Assembly: GCF_018100785.1 (NCBI RefSeq)
Contig: NZ_JAGJEC010000002.1
Span: 496,001-560,000, forward strand
Source of the DNA: Maribacter sp. MMG018
Lineage (GTDB): Bacteria > Bacteroidota > Bacteroidia > Flavobacteriales > Flavobacteriaceae
Reading direction: 5' to 3'
DNA length: 64,000 bases
The translations under genes were made by a program, and so were the position numbers. Of the stretch, positions 41,152 to 52,523 are shown one piece after another. Below the pieces are notes generated by a model. That model was not told the origin of the DNA. It ran no database searches and worked only from the letters and a program-made list of their open reading frames with translations. Each line of letters begins with the position of its first letter. Position 1 is the stretch's first letter.

Positions 41152-43542
41152 TTACAACTTAAAGTTATAAGTAACCGCCGGTACTATTCCAAAAATTGAA
41201 GTTCTCACGGCTTCATTTGCTCCAGTATCATCATTTCTTCTAAAATTTATGGAAGCGGCATTTTTCTTATTGTATACGTTATAGAGACTAAACACCCATT
41301 CTCCCTTAATTTTTTTGTTCTTGTTTCTTTTGGGGGTCAATGTTGCTGAAATATCCAATCGGTTATAGGCCGGCAAACGTTCTTCGTTTCGTAGGCCGTA
41401 GTAGGGAACCGTTAGACCTTGAAATTCGTATTGACCTATGGGATAGTTGGTCGGCTGCCCTGTCTGGTATACAAAATTGGCGTTAAAATTCCATTTTTCA
41501 TTTAAGTCATAACTTGCATATACCGAGATATCGTGGGTTTTGTCGTAAGGTGTATTATACCACTCCCCAAAATTTATCCCTGTTTCGGTTATATTGCCAA
41601 AAGGTAGGTTTCTTCCTGGTGTACGTTGTTCGGATTTTGATAAGGTATAGGCCAACCAACCTTGAAATTTACCTTCATTTTTACGCAAAAGTAACTCAAG
41701 ACCGTAAGCTCTGGCCTCACCGTTGAGGATTACCTGTTCTATGGCGTTGTTGGCAATTAGGTTGGCCCCATCAATGTAATCTATTCTATTTTGAACATCC
41801 TTATAAAAGATTTCGGTTTCCATGGAATAGGTTGCATCCTTAAAATTTCTAAAATAGCCAAGGGCATATTGATCTAACAATTGGGGCTTTATAAAAGGTC
41901 CGCTCGGCGTCCAGACGTCCAATGGAGTGGGGGAGCTCGTGTTCGAAAGTAAATGTAGGTATTGCGCCAATCTGGTATAGCTTGCCTTTATTGAGCTATT
42001 ATCGTTTAATGTATATGATAAAGAGGCCCTAGGTTCAAAATTGGTGTATGAGGCAAGGCTTTTACCTTTTTCCGGGTTTATAACATCAATAGGGGAAGCT
42101 TCCTTATAAATTAATAATATAGGGTCGTAATCTACCGGATTGTCATTGGCGTAAACATTTAGTTCATCTTGACCGAGTCTATTGAAATAACTAAAACGTA
42201 GCCCGTAGCCTAAGCTTAAATTACTCGTTAGTCGATGTTCAAAATCTACATAAGCGGCAAATTCATTGGCATATTTTTGAACAAGTTGTTCTTCAACGAT
42301 TCCCGAACTTGTATTGGAAGGCTCAATTTTTCCCGGATTAAATTGGTAGTAAATATTGTTTATGCCATAGTTCACCTGAAGTTTATCGCTTACATAGTGT
42401 TTTAAGTCATATTTTAGATTGAAATTTTGAATTCCGGAATTCCAATTAAAACCGACAAAATCTAGTTTCAGGCCGTAATAGTAGTCGGAATAAATTAAGG
42501 AAAGGTTGGAAAACAGTTTGTCGGAGAACAGATGGTTCCAGCGAAAATTCCCTACTGCATTACCATAGGTATTCACAAAACTGTCGCTGATACCAAAAAC
42601 ATCCCTACCAAAATACCCAGAAAGGAAGATATTGTTATTATCGTTGATCTTATAATTGAGTTTTGTGTTCAGGTCATAGAAATAGGCGGTGTTGTCCACA
42701 TCGAACAAGGGCAAAAATAGATGGGCGTATGAAGCTCTACCTCCGATTAAAAAAGCTGCTTTCCCTTTTTTTATAGGGCCTTCGGCCAAAAGTCTACTGG
42801 CTACGGCTCCAATTCCGCCGTTAATTTTAAATTCATTGCTGTTTCCCTCTTTTTGAAAAATATCCAAAACAGAGGAGACCCTACCGCCGTAACGTGCAGG
42901 AATACCGCCTTTATAAAGTTTTATATCCTTAATGGCATCTGGGTTGAAAACAGAAAAGAAACCAAATAGATGCGAGGAATTAAAAATTACGGCCTCATCT
43001 AAAAGAATAAGGTTTTGGTCGGCAGAACCGCCTCTTACATTAAATCCTGACGCTCCTTCGCCCGCATTGGTAACACCGGGCAGTAGTAATATTGATTTGA
43101 TAACATCGGCCTCTCCTAGAATTACCGGTATTTTTTTGATGGTTCCTACAGAAAGGGTGTTTACACTCATCTGTGGTTTTCGAATGTCCATTTTTTCAAC
43201 ATTCTCCGTTACGATCACTTCTTGTAATTGCTCGGCTTCTTCCGAAAGTTTAAAATCGATTTTCTGATCTTGGGTAAGAGAAATATTCTGAACAATATTC
43301 TTAAAACCTAGGTAACTTACAATTACTTGATACTCACCTTCAGGTAAGGTTATTGAGTAAAAGCCATATTCATTGGTGGTAACACCGGTACTCAATGAGG
43401 GGAAGGCTATGGTAACACCGATTAAGGTTTCGTTGCTGTTTTCTTCCGTTACCGACCCGCTTAAGGTATATTTTTGTTGAGAAAAGGACATGGTGCCATT
43501 AAAAAGGCATACAAGCAAAAATAGCCAGATAGGCTTCTTCAT
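41152..43542 (-). CDS. TonB-dependent receptor with carboxypeptidase-like N-terminal domain
   Basis: 796 residues. Signal peptide ending near SFSQQ (residue 23); a CarboxypepD_reg domain at about 26-110 (LSGSVTEENSNETLIGVTIA, VSYLGFKNIVQNI); a plug domain at about 120-230 (LLPGVTNAGEGASGFNVRGG, IKLYKGGIPARYGGRVSSVLDI); and the barrel to the C-terminus. Shorter than SusC proteins (about 1000). Together with the DUF4249 lipoprotein it forms an uptake system of unknown substrate. Confidence 0.9.
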   Translation of the reverse strand: MKKPIWLFLLVCLFNGTMSFSQQKYTLSGSVTEENSNETLIGVTIAFPSLSTGVTTNEYGFYSITLPEGEYQVIVSYLGFKNIVQNISLTQDQKIDFKLSEEAEQLQEVIVTENVEKMDIRKPQMSVNTLSVGTIKKIPVILGEADVIKSILLLPGVTNAGEGASGFNVRGGSADQNLILLDEAVIFNSSHLFGFFSVFNPDAIKDIKLYKGGIPARYGGRVSSVLDIFQKEGNSNEFKINGGIGAVASRLLAEGPIKKGKAAFLIGGRASYAHLFLPLFDVDNTAYFYDLNTKLNYKINDNNNIFLSGYFGRDVFGISDSFVNTYGNAVGNFRWNHLFSDKLFSNLSLIYSDYYYGLKLDFVGFNWNSGIQNFNLKYDLKHYVSDKLQVNYGINNIYYQFNPGKIEPSNTSSGIVEEQLVQKYANEFAAYVDFEHRLTSNLSLGYGLRFSYFNRLGQDELNVYANDNPVDYDPILLIYKEASPIDVINPEKGKSLASYTNFEPRASLSYTLNDNSSIKASYTRLAQYLHLLSNTSSPTPLDVWTPSGPFIKPQLLDQYALGYFRNFKDATYSMETEIFYKDVQNRIDYIDGANLIANNAIEQVILNGEARAYGLELLLRKNEGKFQGWLAYTLSKSEQRTPGRNLPFGNITETGINFGEWYNTPYDKTHDISVYASYDLNEKWNFNANFVYQTGQPTNYPIGQYEFQGLTVPYYGLRNEERLPAYNRLDISATLTPKRNKNKKIKGEWVFSLYNVYNKKNAASINFRRNDDTGANEAVRTSIFGIVPAVTYNFKL

Positions 43543-43605
43543 TTAGAATTTTTTCTTAAAAATAAAGAGAAATTGTGTAAGGATTCAATTATAAGCGATT
43601 AATAA

Positions 43606-43638
43606 AAAAAACAAGGCCTCTTTTTAGAGGCCTTGTTA
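43606..43638 (-). terminator. Rho-independent terminator of icd
   Basis: On the minus strand the stem ACAAGGCCTC/GAGGCCTTGT with a TAAAAA loop is followed by eight T, 11 bases after the icd stop. Confidence 0.9.
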
Positions 43639-43646
43639 TAAGTGTT

Positions 43647-45944
<2,298 letters not shown>

Positions 45945-45975
45945 TTAAGGGTTTTACAAAGATTTGTTTAATAGC

Positions 45976-46015
45976 AAAAGCCATATCGATATATAAATAT
46001 ATGGATATGGCTTTT
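45976..46015 (-). terminator. Orphan terminator-like hairpin upstream of icd
   Basis: Outer stem AAAAGCCATATC/GATATGGCTTTT with an inner ATATAT pairing. It is followed by four T on the minus strand and five T on the plus strand. No coding gene ends nearby on either strand. Confidence 0.45.
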
Positions 46016-46038
46016 TAGAAATAGTTTACAGACATGTT

Positions 46039-46058
46039 GTTTTGATTTTAATCAAAAC
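46039..46058. repeat. Perfect 20-base palindrome upstream of icd
   Basis: GTTTTGATT-TT-AATCAAAAC. Could be an operator or a short hairpin; 173 bases from the icd start. Confidence 0.4.
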
Positions 46059-46460
46059 CGCAACCCTTGATTGCTTCTGCGTCACTATATCAACGTTTGA
46101 CGTGTATTTTGGCCTTAATTATAGAACCAAGCGCCTACTTTACATGTCTTTTTTGTTGTCTTAACAAATCAACTTCTTCACTTTTGACGGTAAAAAATGT
46201 TTGTCTATAACAATCTTAAGAGCGACAGCCCTTAATTTTATTACTCACCTTTCCCAATTTTTTCAAAGAAAACTTTAAGATTGGTTAAACAACAATATAA
46301 AGAACGTAAACTTTATAGTGAACAGATAATAACGAACTTTACCGTTCAGATACTTTCTATTTCACACTTAAATATAGTAATTTTTTTTGAGTAAACGGCA
46401 ATAATGTAAACAATTAATAATGAACATGTTATAAACAGGTCTTTTTAACAATTGTTCATA

Positions 46461-46492
46461 AAAAAACACCGACACATAAGTATCGGTGTTTC
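46461..46492 (-). terminator. Rho-independent terminator of rplS
   Basis: On the minus strand the stem AAACACCGA/TCGGTGTTT is followed by a run of T; 21 bases after the rplS stop. Confidence 0.88.
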
Positions 46493-46512
46493 CATTCTAT
46501 TTTAAGTAGAAA

Positions 46513-46863
46513 TTATGATCTAATTTCCTTGATTCTAGCTTTTTTACCGGTTAAGCCTCTGAAATAGTAAATACGAGATCTACGTACTTTACCTTTCTTG
46601 TTAACCTCTATTTTTTGTAGTGCGGGTAAATTAATTGGGAAAATACGCTCAACACCTACAGTTCCCGACATTTTTCTAATAGTAAATGTCTCAGTGGCAC
46701 CAGTGCCTCTACGTTGTATAACCACACCTTTAAAAAACTGTGTACGTGTTTTTTCACCTTCCTTAATTTCGTAATAAACGGTGATAGTGTCACCAGCCGA
46801 AAATTCAGGAAATTCTTTTTTTTCTACAAATTCGTCTTGAACAAACTTAATTAATGATTCCAT
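46513..46863 (-). CDS. rplS: 50S ribosomal protein L19
   Basis: 116 residues, the usual length. Contains the L19 segments FSAGDTITVYYEIKEGEKTR, FKGVVIQRRGTG and RIFPINLPALQKIEV, and ends in the basic RSRIYYFRGLTGKKARIKE. Located at the 30S-50S interface. Downstream of trmD on the same strand but with its own well-formed promoter and terminator. Confidence 0.97.
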   Translation of the reverse strand: MESLIKFVQDEFVEKKEFPEFSAGDTITVYYEIKEGEKTRTQFFKGVVIQRRGTGATETFTIRKMSGTVGVERIFPINLPALQKIEVNKKGKVRRSRIYYFRGLTGKKARIKEIRS

Positions 46864-46934
46864 TTTTATTTTAATATAGGAATTAGATTAAAACAACTTT
46901 CACGATTCTCGTCAGAGGTTGATTTAACAGGGTG

Positions 46935-46965
46935 CAAAAATAGTTCTAATATTAATACTTGCAAA
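46935..46965 (-). promoter_or_regulatory. Promoter of rplS, full Bacteroidota consensus
   Basis: On the minus strand TTTG (46965-46962), a 19-base spacer, then TATTTTTG (46942-46935). This is the exact TTTG-N19-TAnnTTTG arrangement of the primary sigma factor of Bacteroidota. The element overlaps the gap after trmD, 72 bases before the rplS start. Confidence 0.75.
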
Positions 46966-46994
46966 TATTTTTGTTATTTTATTTTGATGGCATG

Positions 46995-47669
46995 CTACCT
47001 CAAAAGATCCGGTCTCATTTTCTCGGTCCTTTCCAAGGCCTTTTCTTCCCGCCATTGTTCAATTTTACCAAAATTACCGCTTAGTAATACTTCTGGAACC
47101 TTCATTCCTTTATAATCTGCGGGTCTTGTGTATACGGGAGGAGCTAGTAAATCGTCTTGAAAACTATCTGTCAGGGCAGATGTTTCGTCGTTTAAAACAC
47201 CCGGAAGCAATCTTATGATGGTGTCGCACAGTACGGCGGCTCCTAATTCTCCGCCAGAAAGTACATAATCTCCTATAGAAATTTCTTTGGTTACAAAAGC
47301 ATCCCTTACCCTTTGGTCCACACCCTTATAATGGCCACAGAGTATAATAATGTTTTTTAGCAGCGATAGACTGTTTGAAGTTTTTTGGTTCAGGGTTTCC
47401 CCGTCGGGCGTCATGTATATTATTTCGTCGTAACTACGTTGAGATTTTAGATCGCTAATACATTTGTCTATAGGCTCTATCATCATTACCATTCCGGCAC
47501 CGCCCCCAAATTGGTAATCGTCTACCTGTTTGTAGTTACTATCGGTGTAGTCCCTTAAATTATGGAAATGGACCTCTACCAATCCTTTTTCGATTGCTCT
47601 TTTCATAATAGAGGCCTCAAAAGGACTTTTTAGTAATTCTGGTAATACAGTTATGATGTCGATTCGCAT
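46995..47669 (-). CDS. trmD: tRNA (guanine37-N1)-methyltransferase
   Basis: 224 residues from the ATG at 47669 (start [13 protein letters not shown], the standard beginning); the longer frame with 25 extra residues is unlikely. SPOUT trefoil-knot motifs: [29 protein letters not shown] and [14 protein letters not shown]. The C-terminal [20 protein letters not shown] is typical. Prevents frameshifting at G37 of tRNAs. The usual partners rpsP and rimM are not adjacent. Confidence 0.96.
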   Translation of the reverse strand: MRIDIITVLPELLKSPFEASIMKRAIEKGLVEVHFHNLRDYTDSNYKQVDDYQFGGGAGMVMMIEPIDKCISDLKSQRSYDEIIYMTPDGETLNQKTSNSLSLLKNIIILCGHYKGVDQRVRDAFVTKEISIGDYVLSGGELGAAVLCDTIIRLLPGVLNDETSALTDSFQDDLLAPPVYTRPADYKGMKVPEVLLSGNFGKIEQWREEKALERTEKMRPDLLR

Positions 47670-47701
47670 AATACTTATAGGAATAACGTTGTTTAGCGAT
47701 T

Positions 47702-47709
47702 CAAAAGTA
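47702..47709 (-). promoter_or_regulatory. Candidate -7 element for trmD
   Basis: TACTTTTG on the minus strand, exact TAnnTTTG match, 33 bases upstream of the trmD start; this also supports the shorter TrmD start. Confidence 0.45.
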
Positions 47710-47844
47710 GTGAAAACAAAAAGATTTTTTTTGTCTGCTTTCACGGATAATTTTGGAATGAATGGTGTAGGGGAGTAGTGGTTGTAAAGGATACATAATG
47801 TACGGTAGCTCTAGGTTAAAAGGGTGCATTATAGATAGGGGCCA

Positions 47845-47880
47845 CAAAAAAACAAGCCCCGTAATGGGGCTTGTTTTTAT
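47845..47880 (-). terminator. Rho-independent terminator of the coiled-coil membrane protein gene
   Basis: On the minus strand the stem AAACAAGCCCC/GGGGCTTGTTT with an ATTAC loop, then seven T, directly after the stop codon. Confidence 0.9.
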
Positions 47881-47881
47881 A

Positions 47882-48502
47882 TTATTTAGCTTTTTTTTGC
47901 TTGTTAAGTTCGTCTTGCAGTTGACGACTTATTTTCTGCTCCCGTTCCAGTGCCCTACGGCGATGGTCTTCATATTCTTTTTCCAATTCAGATAAGTTTT
48001 GTTTCGCTTCTTGCGTAAGGATATTGCTATTTCTGAATTTGTAGATGAATATTCCCAATAACAAGAAAAGCCCGGCAATTATCGTCCATAAAATAATATT
48101 ATAGGTAGCTTTTGAAACCAACATTCCCAAGAAAGACATACTGTCCTTTTCTTCTGTTACGGCAGTAAGGTTGGTAGTGGTCTCATCAAGTTTTTTGTTT
48201 AAAGAGGTTATGGTCGTCTCATGTTCGGAAATAGTATTCTTTAACTCCGATATTTTCTTGTTGAAACCCGCTATGGAATCCAGAACATTCTTTCTTAATT
48301 TATAAAGATTGGATTCTTTTACAACTTCATACCGAATACCATCTGCGCGATAATTACCCGATTTCTTGGATACATAATCGAATTGACCGCTTATAGGGCC
48401 TTCGTCAAGTGATAGTTTTTCTTCGTTCTCTGCATCTTGCGCAAATTGTAAATTAACACTAAGTAGGATTGTTAACAAACATAGTAATCTTAAGATCTTC
48501 AT
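47882..48502 (-). CDS. Exported single-pass coiled-coil protein of unknown function
   Basis: 206 residues: a signal peptide (about 1-21, ending near LQFAQ), a periplasmic part with a coiled coil at about 75-120 (ISELKNTISEHETTITSLNKK), a transmembrane helix at about 133-155, and a charged cytoplasmic helix to the end (REQKISRQLQDELNKQKKAK). No enzyme motif is present. Its position upstream of trmD could lead to a mistaken tRNA methyltransferase label. A strong terminator separates it from trmD. Confidence 0.7.
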   Translation of the reverse strand: MKILRLLCLLTILLSVNLQFAQDAENEEKLSLDEGPISGQFDYVSKKSGNYRADGIRYEVVKESNLYKLRKNVLDSIAGFNKKISELKNTISEHETTITSLNKKLDETTTNLTAVTEEKDSMSFLGMLVSKATYNIILWTIIAGLFLLLGIFIYKFRNSNILTQEAKQNLSELEKEYEDHRRRALEREQKISRQLQDELNKQKKAK

Positions 48503-48647
48503 TCGTTTAAAAAATTGCCGTTAAAAAATGATTTAGAGAAGACTAAAGTAATTGAATAAAATCAATTAAGAAAAAAAAACGCCTAAAGCTTGTCTTCTCA
48601 TATAGTAGTACGTAAAAACAAAGAAATAGGATGTTTTTTATTTAACT

Positions 48648-50096
48648 TTAATAATACGTGTATCTTCTAACTTTTGCAATGTACTTTGCGAGTCTTATAA
48701 CTTGATGCGAGTAGCCATATTCGTTGTCGTACCATATATATAGAATAAGGTTTTTCCCGTTTTCGGTAACTATGGTGGCCTTACTGTCATATACCGCTGG
48801 TGCCGAGGATCCTACGATATCGGAGGAAACCAACTCTTTGCTAAGGGAGTATTTTATCTGTTCTACAAGGTCGCCTTCAAGGGCGTATTTTTTTATAATG
48901 GTATTAATACCTTCCAATGACGTTTTGTTCTTTACCTCTAAATTAAGAATGGCCAATGATCCATTGGGTACCGGAACCCTAATGGCGTTAGAGGTAAGTT
49001 TGCCCTTTAGTGAAGGTAGCGCTTTGGCCACCGCTTGGCCTGCACCTGTTTCGGTTATAACCATATTAAGGGCCGCCGCCCTGCCTCGGCGGTACTTGCC
49101 ATGCATATTGTCCACAAGGTTTTGGTCGTTCGTATAGGCATGTATCGTTTCTAAGTGCCCCTTTCGAATGCCTAAGGAATCTTCTACTACTTTTAATATT
49201 GGGGTAATGGCATTGGTGGTACAGGATGCTGCCGAGAATATATCGGTAGAATCTGGATCATATTTTAAATGGTTGACCCCATGTACGATATTCGGAATTT
49301 CCTTGCCAGGAGCCGTGAGCAAGACTTTAGAAACTCCTTTTGCTTTTAAATGGCGCGATAATTGGTTTTTGTCTCTAAAAGCACCTGTATTGTCTATTAC
49401 GAGAGCGTCAGAGATATCATATTTTGTGTAATCCACGTTCTCCGGTTTGTCGGCACTTATCATATACACCGTTGTACCGTTTATTATCAAGGAGTTTTCT
49501 TCGGAATCGGTGTTTACGGTTCCCGTAAATTTTCCGTGGACAGAATCTGTACGTAACAGACTTGCCCTTTTTTCCAATATTTCTTCGTTGATATCTCCCC
49601 TGACCACTATTGCCCTTAAGCGCATTTGTGAGCCCTTTCCTGTTTTCGACATCAATTCCCTCGCTAACAGGCGGCCTATTCTTCCAAAACCATAAAGAAC
49701 TACATCTTTGGGACGGATACCTTTATAATCTTTGGCGCTTTTAAGTTTGTCGATTACAAAGGCCTTTACATTGTTAAAGTTATTGTCGTCAGAATGATAT
49801 TCATAGGTTAGTTTTCCTATATCCAATTTTGAGGGGGGCAACGGAATATCATTTATGGCCCTTAGTAATTCTACAGAATCAAAAATAGATATCGGTTTCT
49901 GTACAAACTCGCCCGCATATTCGTGCAGTTGTATGATGTCGCTGACGTTACGGTCTATGAGTTGGTTTTTGAATAGAACTATTTCAATTGATTTGTCATA
50001 CCACAAATCACTAATTATCTTAATAAATTCGGTAGTGGCCTTTCTTCTGTCGGCTTGAAAGGCTAATTCTTTTTCGTAAGATACTTTACGTGGCAT
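48648..50096 (-). CDS. gap: Glyceraldehyde-3-phosphate dehydrogenase, N-terminally extended form
   Basis: 482 residues from the ATG at 50096; the longer frame begins with TTG. The dehydrogenase core starts near residue 130 with VVLYGFGRIGRLLAREL (NAD binding) and has catalytic Cys292 in AASCTTNAITP and His319 in ETIHAYTNDQ. GAPDH proteins are normally about 335 residues; here about 125 residues precede the Rossmann fold (SYEKELAFQADRRKATTEFI, then a largely helical region) with no recognised domain. This long form occurs in other Bacteroidota and may be a second, perhaps gluconeogenic, isozyme; that role is inferred. Confidence 0.92.
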   Translation of the reverse strand: MPRKVSYEKELAFQADRRKATTEFIKIISDLWYDKSIEIVLFKNQLIDRNVSDIIQLHEYAGEFVQKPISIFDSVELLRAINDIPLPPSKLDIGKLTYEYHSDDNNFNNVKAFVIDKLKSAKDYKGIRPKDVVLYGFGRIGRLLARELMSKTGKGSQMRLRAIVVRGDINEEILEKRASLLRTDSVHGKFTGTVNTDSEENSLIINGTTVYMISADKPENVDYTKYDISDALVIDNTGAFRDKNQLSRHLKAKGVSKVLLTAPGKEIPNIVHGVNHLKYDPDSTDIFSAASCTTNAITPILKVVEDSLGIRKGHLETIHAYTNDQNLVDNMHGKYRRGRAAALNMVITETGAGQAVAKALPSLKGKLTSNAIRVPVPNGSLAILNLEVKNKTSLEGINTIIKKYALEGDLVEQIKYSLSKELVSSDIVGSSAPAVYDSKATIVTENGKNLILYIWYDNEYGYSHQVIRLAKYIAKVRRYTYY

Positions 50097-50123
50097 AGGG
50101 ATTGAGATTGTTATATTTTTATT

Positions 50124-50131
50124 CAAAAGTA
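50124..50131 (-). promoter_or_regulatory. Candidate -7 element for gap
   Basis: TACTTTTG on the minus strand, exact match to TAnnTTTG, 28 bases upstream of the ATG at 50096; it overlaps the alternative TTG start and so argues for the ATG. Confidence 0.5.
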
Positions 50132-50165
50132 AGACAATAAAATATTTTTATAACAGATTTATAAA

Positions 50166-50198
50166 AAAGAAGCATCCGTTTTTGGCGGATGCTTCTTA
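50166..50198 (-). terminator. Rho-independent terminator of the htrA gene
   Basis: On the minus strand the stem AAGAAGCATCCG/CGGATGCTTCTT with a CCAAAAA loop, followed by TTTTT, 20 bases after the stop codon. Confidence 0.9.
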
Positions 50199-50217
50199 CT
50201 AAGTCTATTTATCGACG

Positions 50218-51618
50218 TTACTGAAAAATGAGTCTTTCTTTTTCGCCACCCTTACTTAACAAGGTAATTATTGTTTTTCCGTATCTTGATATGGCACCGA
50301 AGGCAGTATCCGCGTCAGATATATTTTTTATATCCTTATCGTCGACTCGTACAATAACTTTACCTTCAAGCCCATACCCTCTATATCTTTCGGGAACACC
50401 AATGATTTTTACGCCATATTTGGTCCTGTACCGTTTTTTATCGGCTTCGGTAAGGTTTCTTACTTCCATTCCCATTTCCGGAACTATTAATTGCTGGCGT
50501 TCTTTTAAGATTATGGGAAGAACTATTTCTTCTTCATCTCTTCTAACAGTCACATTAATGGTATCGTTTGGTCGCTTGGTAGATAGGTAGCCGGTTAAAT
50601 CCGGATATTTATGAACGTAAATGTCATCTACCTTTTTAATGATATCTCCCAATTCCATACCTGCTTCGAATGCTCCCGATTCTTCTTCTATATATTCAAC
50701 ATATACACCGTCGATATTATTTATGCCCCTTTCTACGGCATCTCTTGTATTTACTGGTGCGGGTCTAATGCCCATAAAGGCTTTACGTACATTGCCATAC
50801 TCTATAATATCGTTGACAACCTTTTTGGCAATGTTGCTAGGTACGGCGAAAGAGTAGCCTACATAAGAACCGGTTTGGGACGATATTGCGGTATTTATCC
50901 CAATTAAATCCCCGTTGGTGTTTACCAAAGCTCCTCCAGAGTTGCCCGGGTTTACTGCTGCATCGGTTTGAATAAAAGACTGGTTGGATCGGGTGTCCAG
51001 ACTTCTTGCCTTTGCACTTACAATACCCGCCGTTACGGTAGAGGTTAAGTTAAAGGGGTTGCCGACCGCCAGTACCCATTCGCCAATTTTTGTGTTATCG
51101 GAATCTCCAAAAGCTAAATAAGGCAATTTTTCGTCCGTATCTATCTTTATAAGTGCAATGTCAGAATTAGGGTCTGTTCCTACCAATTCGGCTTCATAGG
51201 TTCTGTTGTTGTTCAAGGTTACCTGAAGTTGTGTGGCATTTGCGATTACATGGTTGTTGGTGACAATATAGCCATCTTGTGATATAATGACACCAGATCC
51301 CATTCCAACTTGTGGGGTTACGGTTTCCCCATATCCATAAAAGAAGTCGAAAACACTTGTTCGTCTCTTGTTTAATGTCAAATTTTTAACGTGTACTACA
51401 GAGTTTACGGTAGTTTCCGCGGCGTTGGTAAAATCTACTTCATTTATTCCCGCACCTTTGGCAGAAGTGGGAGTATAGCTGGTGCTTACAACAGGGTGCG
51501 AATTGTCGCTTGTAGAAACAATGGCAAAACCAGTTTTCTCGAAGAAGAATTTATATGCTCCCAAAGTAATGGCTCCCGAAAAAATGGAAACAAGTAAAAG
51601 ACTTCCAATTCTTTTCAT
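50218..51618 (-). CDS. Periplasmic serine protease, HtrA/DegP family
   Basis: 466 residues: an N-terminal membrane anchor or signal (about 5-24), trypsin-like domain with the catalytic triad His123 (IVTNNHVI), Asp153 (NSDIALIKI) and Ser227 (VNPGNSGGAL), and two PDZ domains (about 275-370 and 385-466). Protein quality control in the envelope. Monocistronic, followed by a terminator and divergent from dapF. Confidence 0.95.
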   Translation of the reverse strand: MKRIGSLLLVSIFSGAITLGAYKFFFEKTGFAIVSTSDNSHPVVSTSYTPTSAKGAGINEVDFTNAAETTVNSVVHVKNLTLNKRRTSVFDFFYGYGETVTPQVGMGSGVIISQDGYIVTNNHVIANATQLQVTLNNNRTYEAELVGTDPNSDIALIKIDTDEKLPYLAFGDSDNTKIGEWVLAVGNPFNLTSTVTAGIVSAKARSLDTRSNQSFIQTDAAVNPGNSGGALVNTNGDLIGINTAISSQTGSYVGYSFAVPSNIAKKVVNDIIEYGNVRKAFMGIRPAPVNTRDAVERGINNIDGVYVEYIEEESGAFEAGMELGDIIKKVDDIYVHKYPDLTGYLSTKRPNDTINVTVRRDEEEIVLPIILKERQQLIVPEMGMEVRNLTEADKKRYRTKYGVKIIGVPERYRGYGLEGKVIVRVDDKDIKNISDADTAFGAISRYGKTIITLLSKGGEKERLIFQ

Positions 51619-51722
51619 AATCTGTTCTGTTTTAAGGAATTCTATGTAAAATTACATTATTTCATTTTTTTTAGTGATGGTTTAACTACTTTTTAACTGC
51701 ATAAACAACTTTAATAAAACCC

Positions 51723-51730
51723 TATCTTTG
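51723..51730 (+). promoter_or_regulatory. Candidate -7 element for the dapF operon
   Basis: TATCTTTG, exact TAnnTTTG match, 17 bases before the dapF start codon, so the leader is very short. Confidence 0.5.
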
Positions 51731-51746
51731 TGGCTTTATCTGGCTT

Positions 51747-52523
51747 ATGGAAACTACATTTTATAAATATCAGGGAACCGGAAATGACTTTGTGGTCATT
51801 GATAATAGGACACTTTTTTTTCCGAAAGAGGACGAAAGGTTGGTGGCGCATTTATGTCACAGAAGATTCGGTATAGGAGCGGACGGACTAATTATCTTAG
51901 AAGATGATACTGATACAGATTTTAAGATGGTCTATTTTAATGCAGACGGTAAAGAGGGTAGTATGTGTGGCAATGGAGGTAGATGCATCGTTGCTTTTGC
52001 CAAGTTTTTGGGAGTTATAGGAGAGGTTACAAGGTTTATGGCGGTAGATGGTCTTCATGAAGCCTCTGTGAATGAAGATATTATAAGTCTTAAAATGCAA
52101 GATGTTTCGGAGATACATGAGAAGCCGAATGCCATTTTTCTAAATACGGGGTCTCCTCATCATGTTCAGTTGGTTTCAGATATAGAGAACTTTAATGTGG
52201 TTAAAGAAGGTGCTAAACTTAGGTATGGTATTTATGGCGAAACGGGCAGTAATATAAATTTTGTTGAACAAGGGGCAAGTGATACTTTTAAGGTGAGAAC
52301 CTATGAGCGTGGTGTTGAGAACGAAACATTATCCTGTGGAACAGGGGTTACGGCGGTAGCATTGGCAATGCATCATTCTGGAAAGGTAGACGGAGAGAGC
52401 GTGAATATTGATGCAGTCGGAGGTAGACTAAAAGTTGATTTCAAATTGGATCAAGGAACGTACCATCAAATATATTTGACAGGAGAGGCAAAACAGGTAT
52501 TTAAAGGAACGATATCATGGTAA
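51747..52523 (+). CDS. dapF: Diaminopimelate epimerase
   Basis: 258 residues. Converts LL- to meso-diaminopimelate for lysine and peptidoglycan. Starts FYKYQGTGNDFVVIDNR; the catalytic cysteines lie in MCGNGGRC (about 72-79) and LSCGTGVTA (about 196-204). First of three overlapping genes with an acetyltransferase and mltG. Confidence 0.96.
   Translation: METTFYKYQGTGNDFVVIDNRTLFFPKEDERLVAHLCHRRFGIGADGLIILEDDTDTDFKMVYFNADGKEGSMCGNGGRCIVAFAKFLGVIGEVTRFMAVDGLHEASVNEDIISLKMQDVSEIHEKPNAIFLNTGSPHHVQLVSDIENFNVVKEGAKLRYGIYGETGSNINFVEQGASDTFKVRTYERGVENETLSCGTGVTAVALAMHHSGKVDGESVNIDAVGGRLKVDFKLDQGTYHQIYLTGEAKQVFKGTISW

Noticed and set aside
46180-46462. Possible replication origin in the icd-rplS gap, with three sites one base away from a DnaA box (46202-46210, 46429-46437, 46453-46461)
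   Set aside because: All three differ from TTATNCACA at the same position (no C), the region is simply AT-rich, and there is no DUE or box cluster that I can distinguish from background.
47670-47744. Longer N-terminus for TrmD
   Set aside because: TrmD normally begins with the M-R-I-D-I-x-T motif found at 47669, and a promoter element (47702-47709) lies within the extension.
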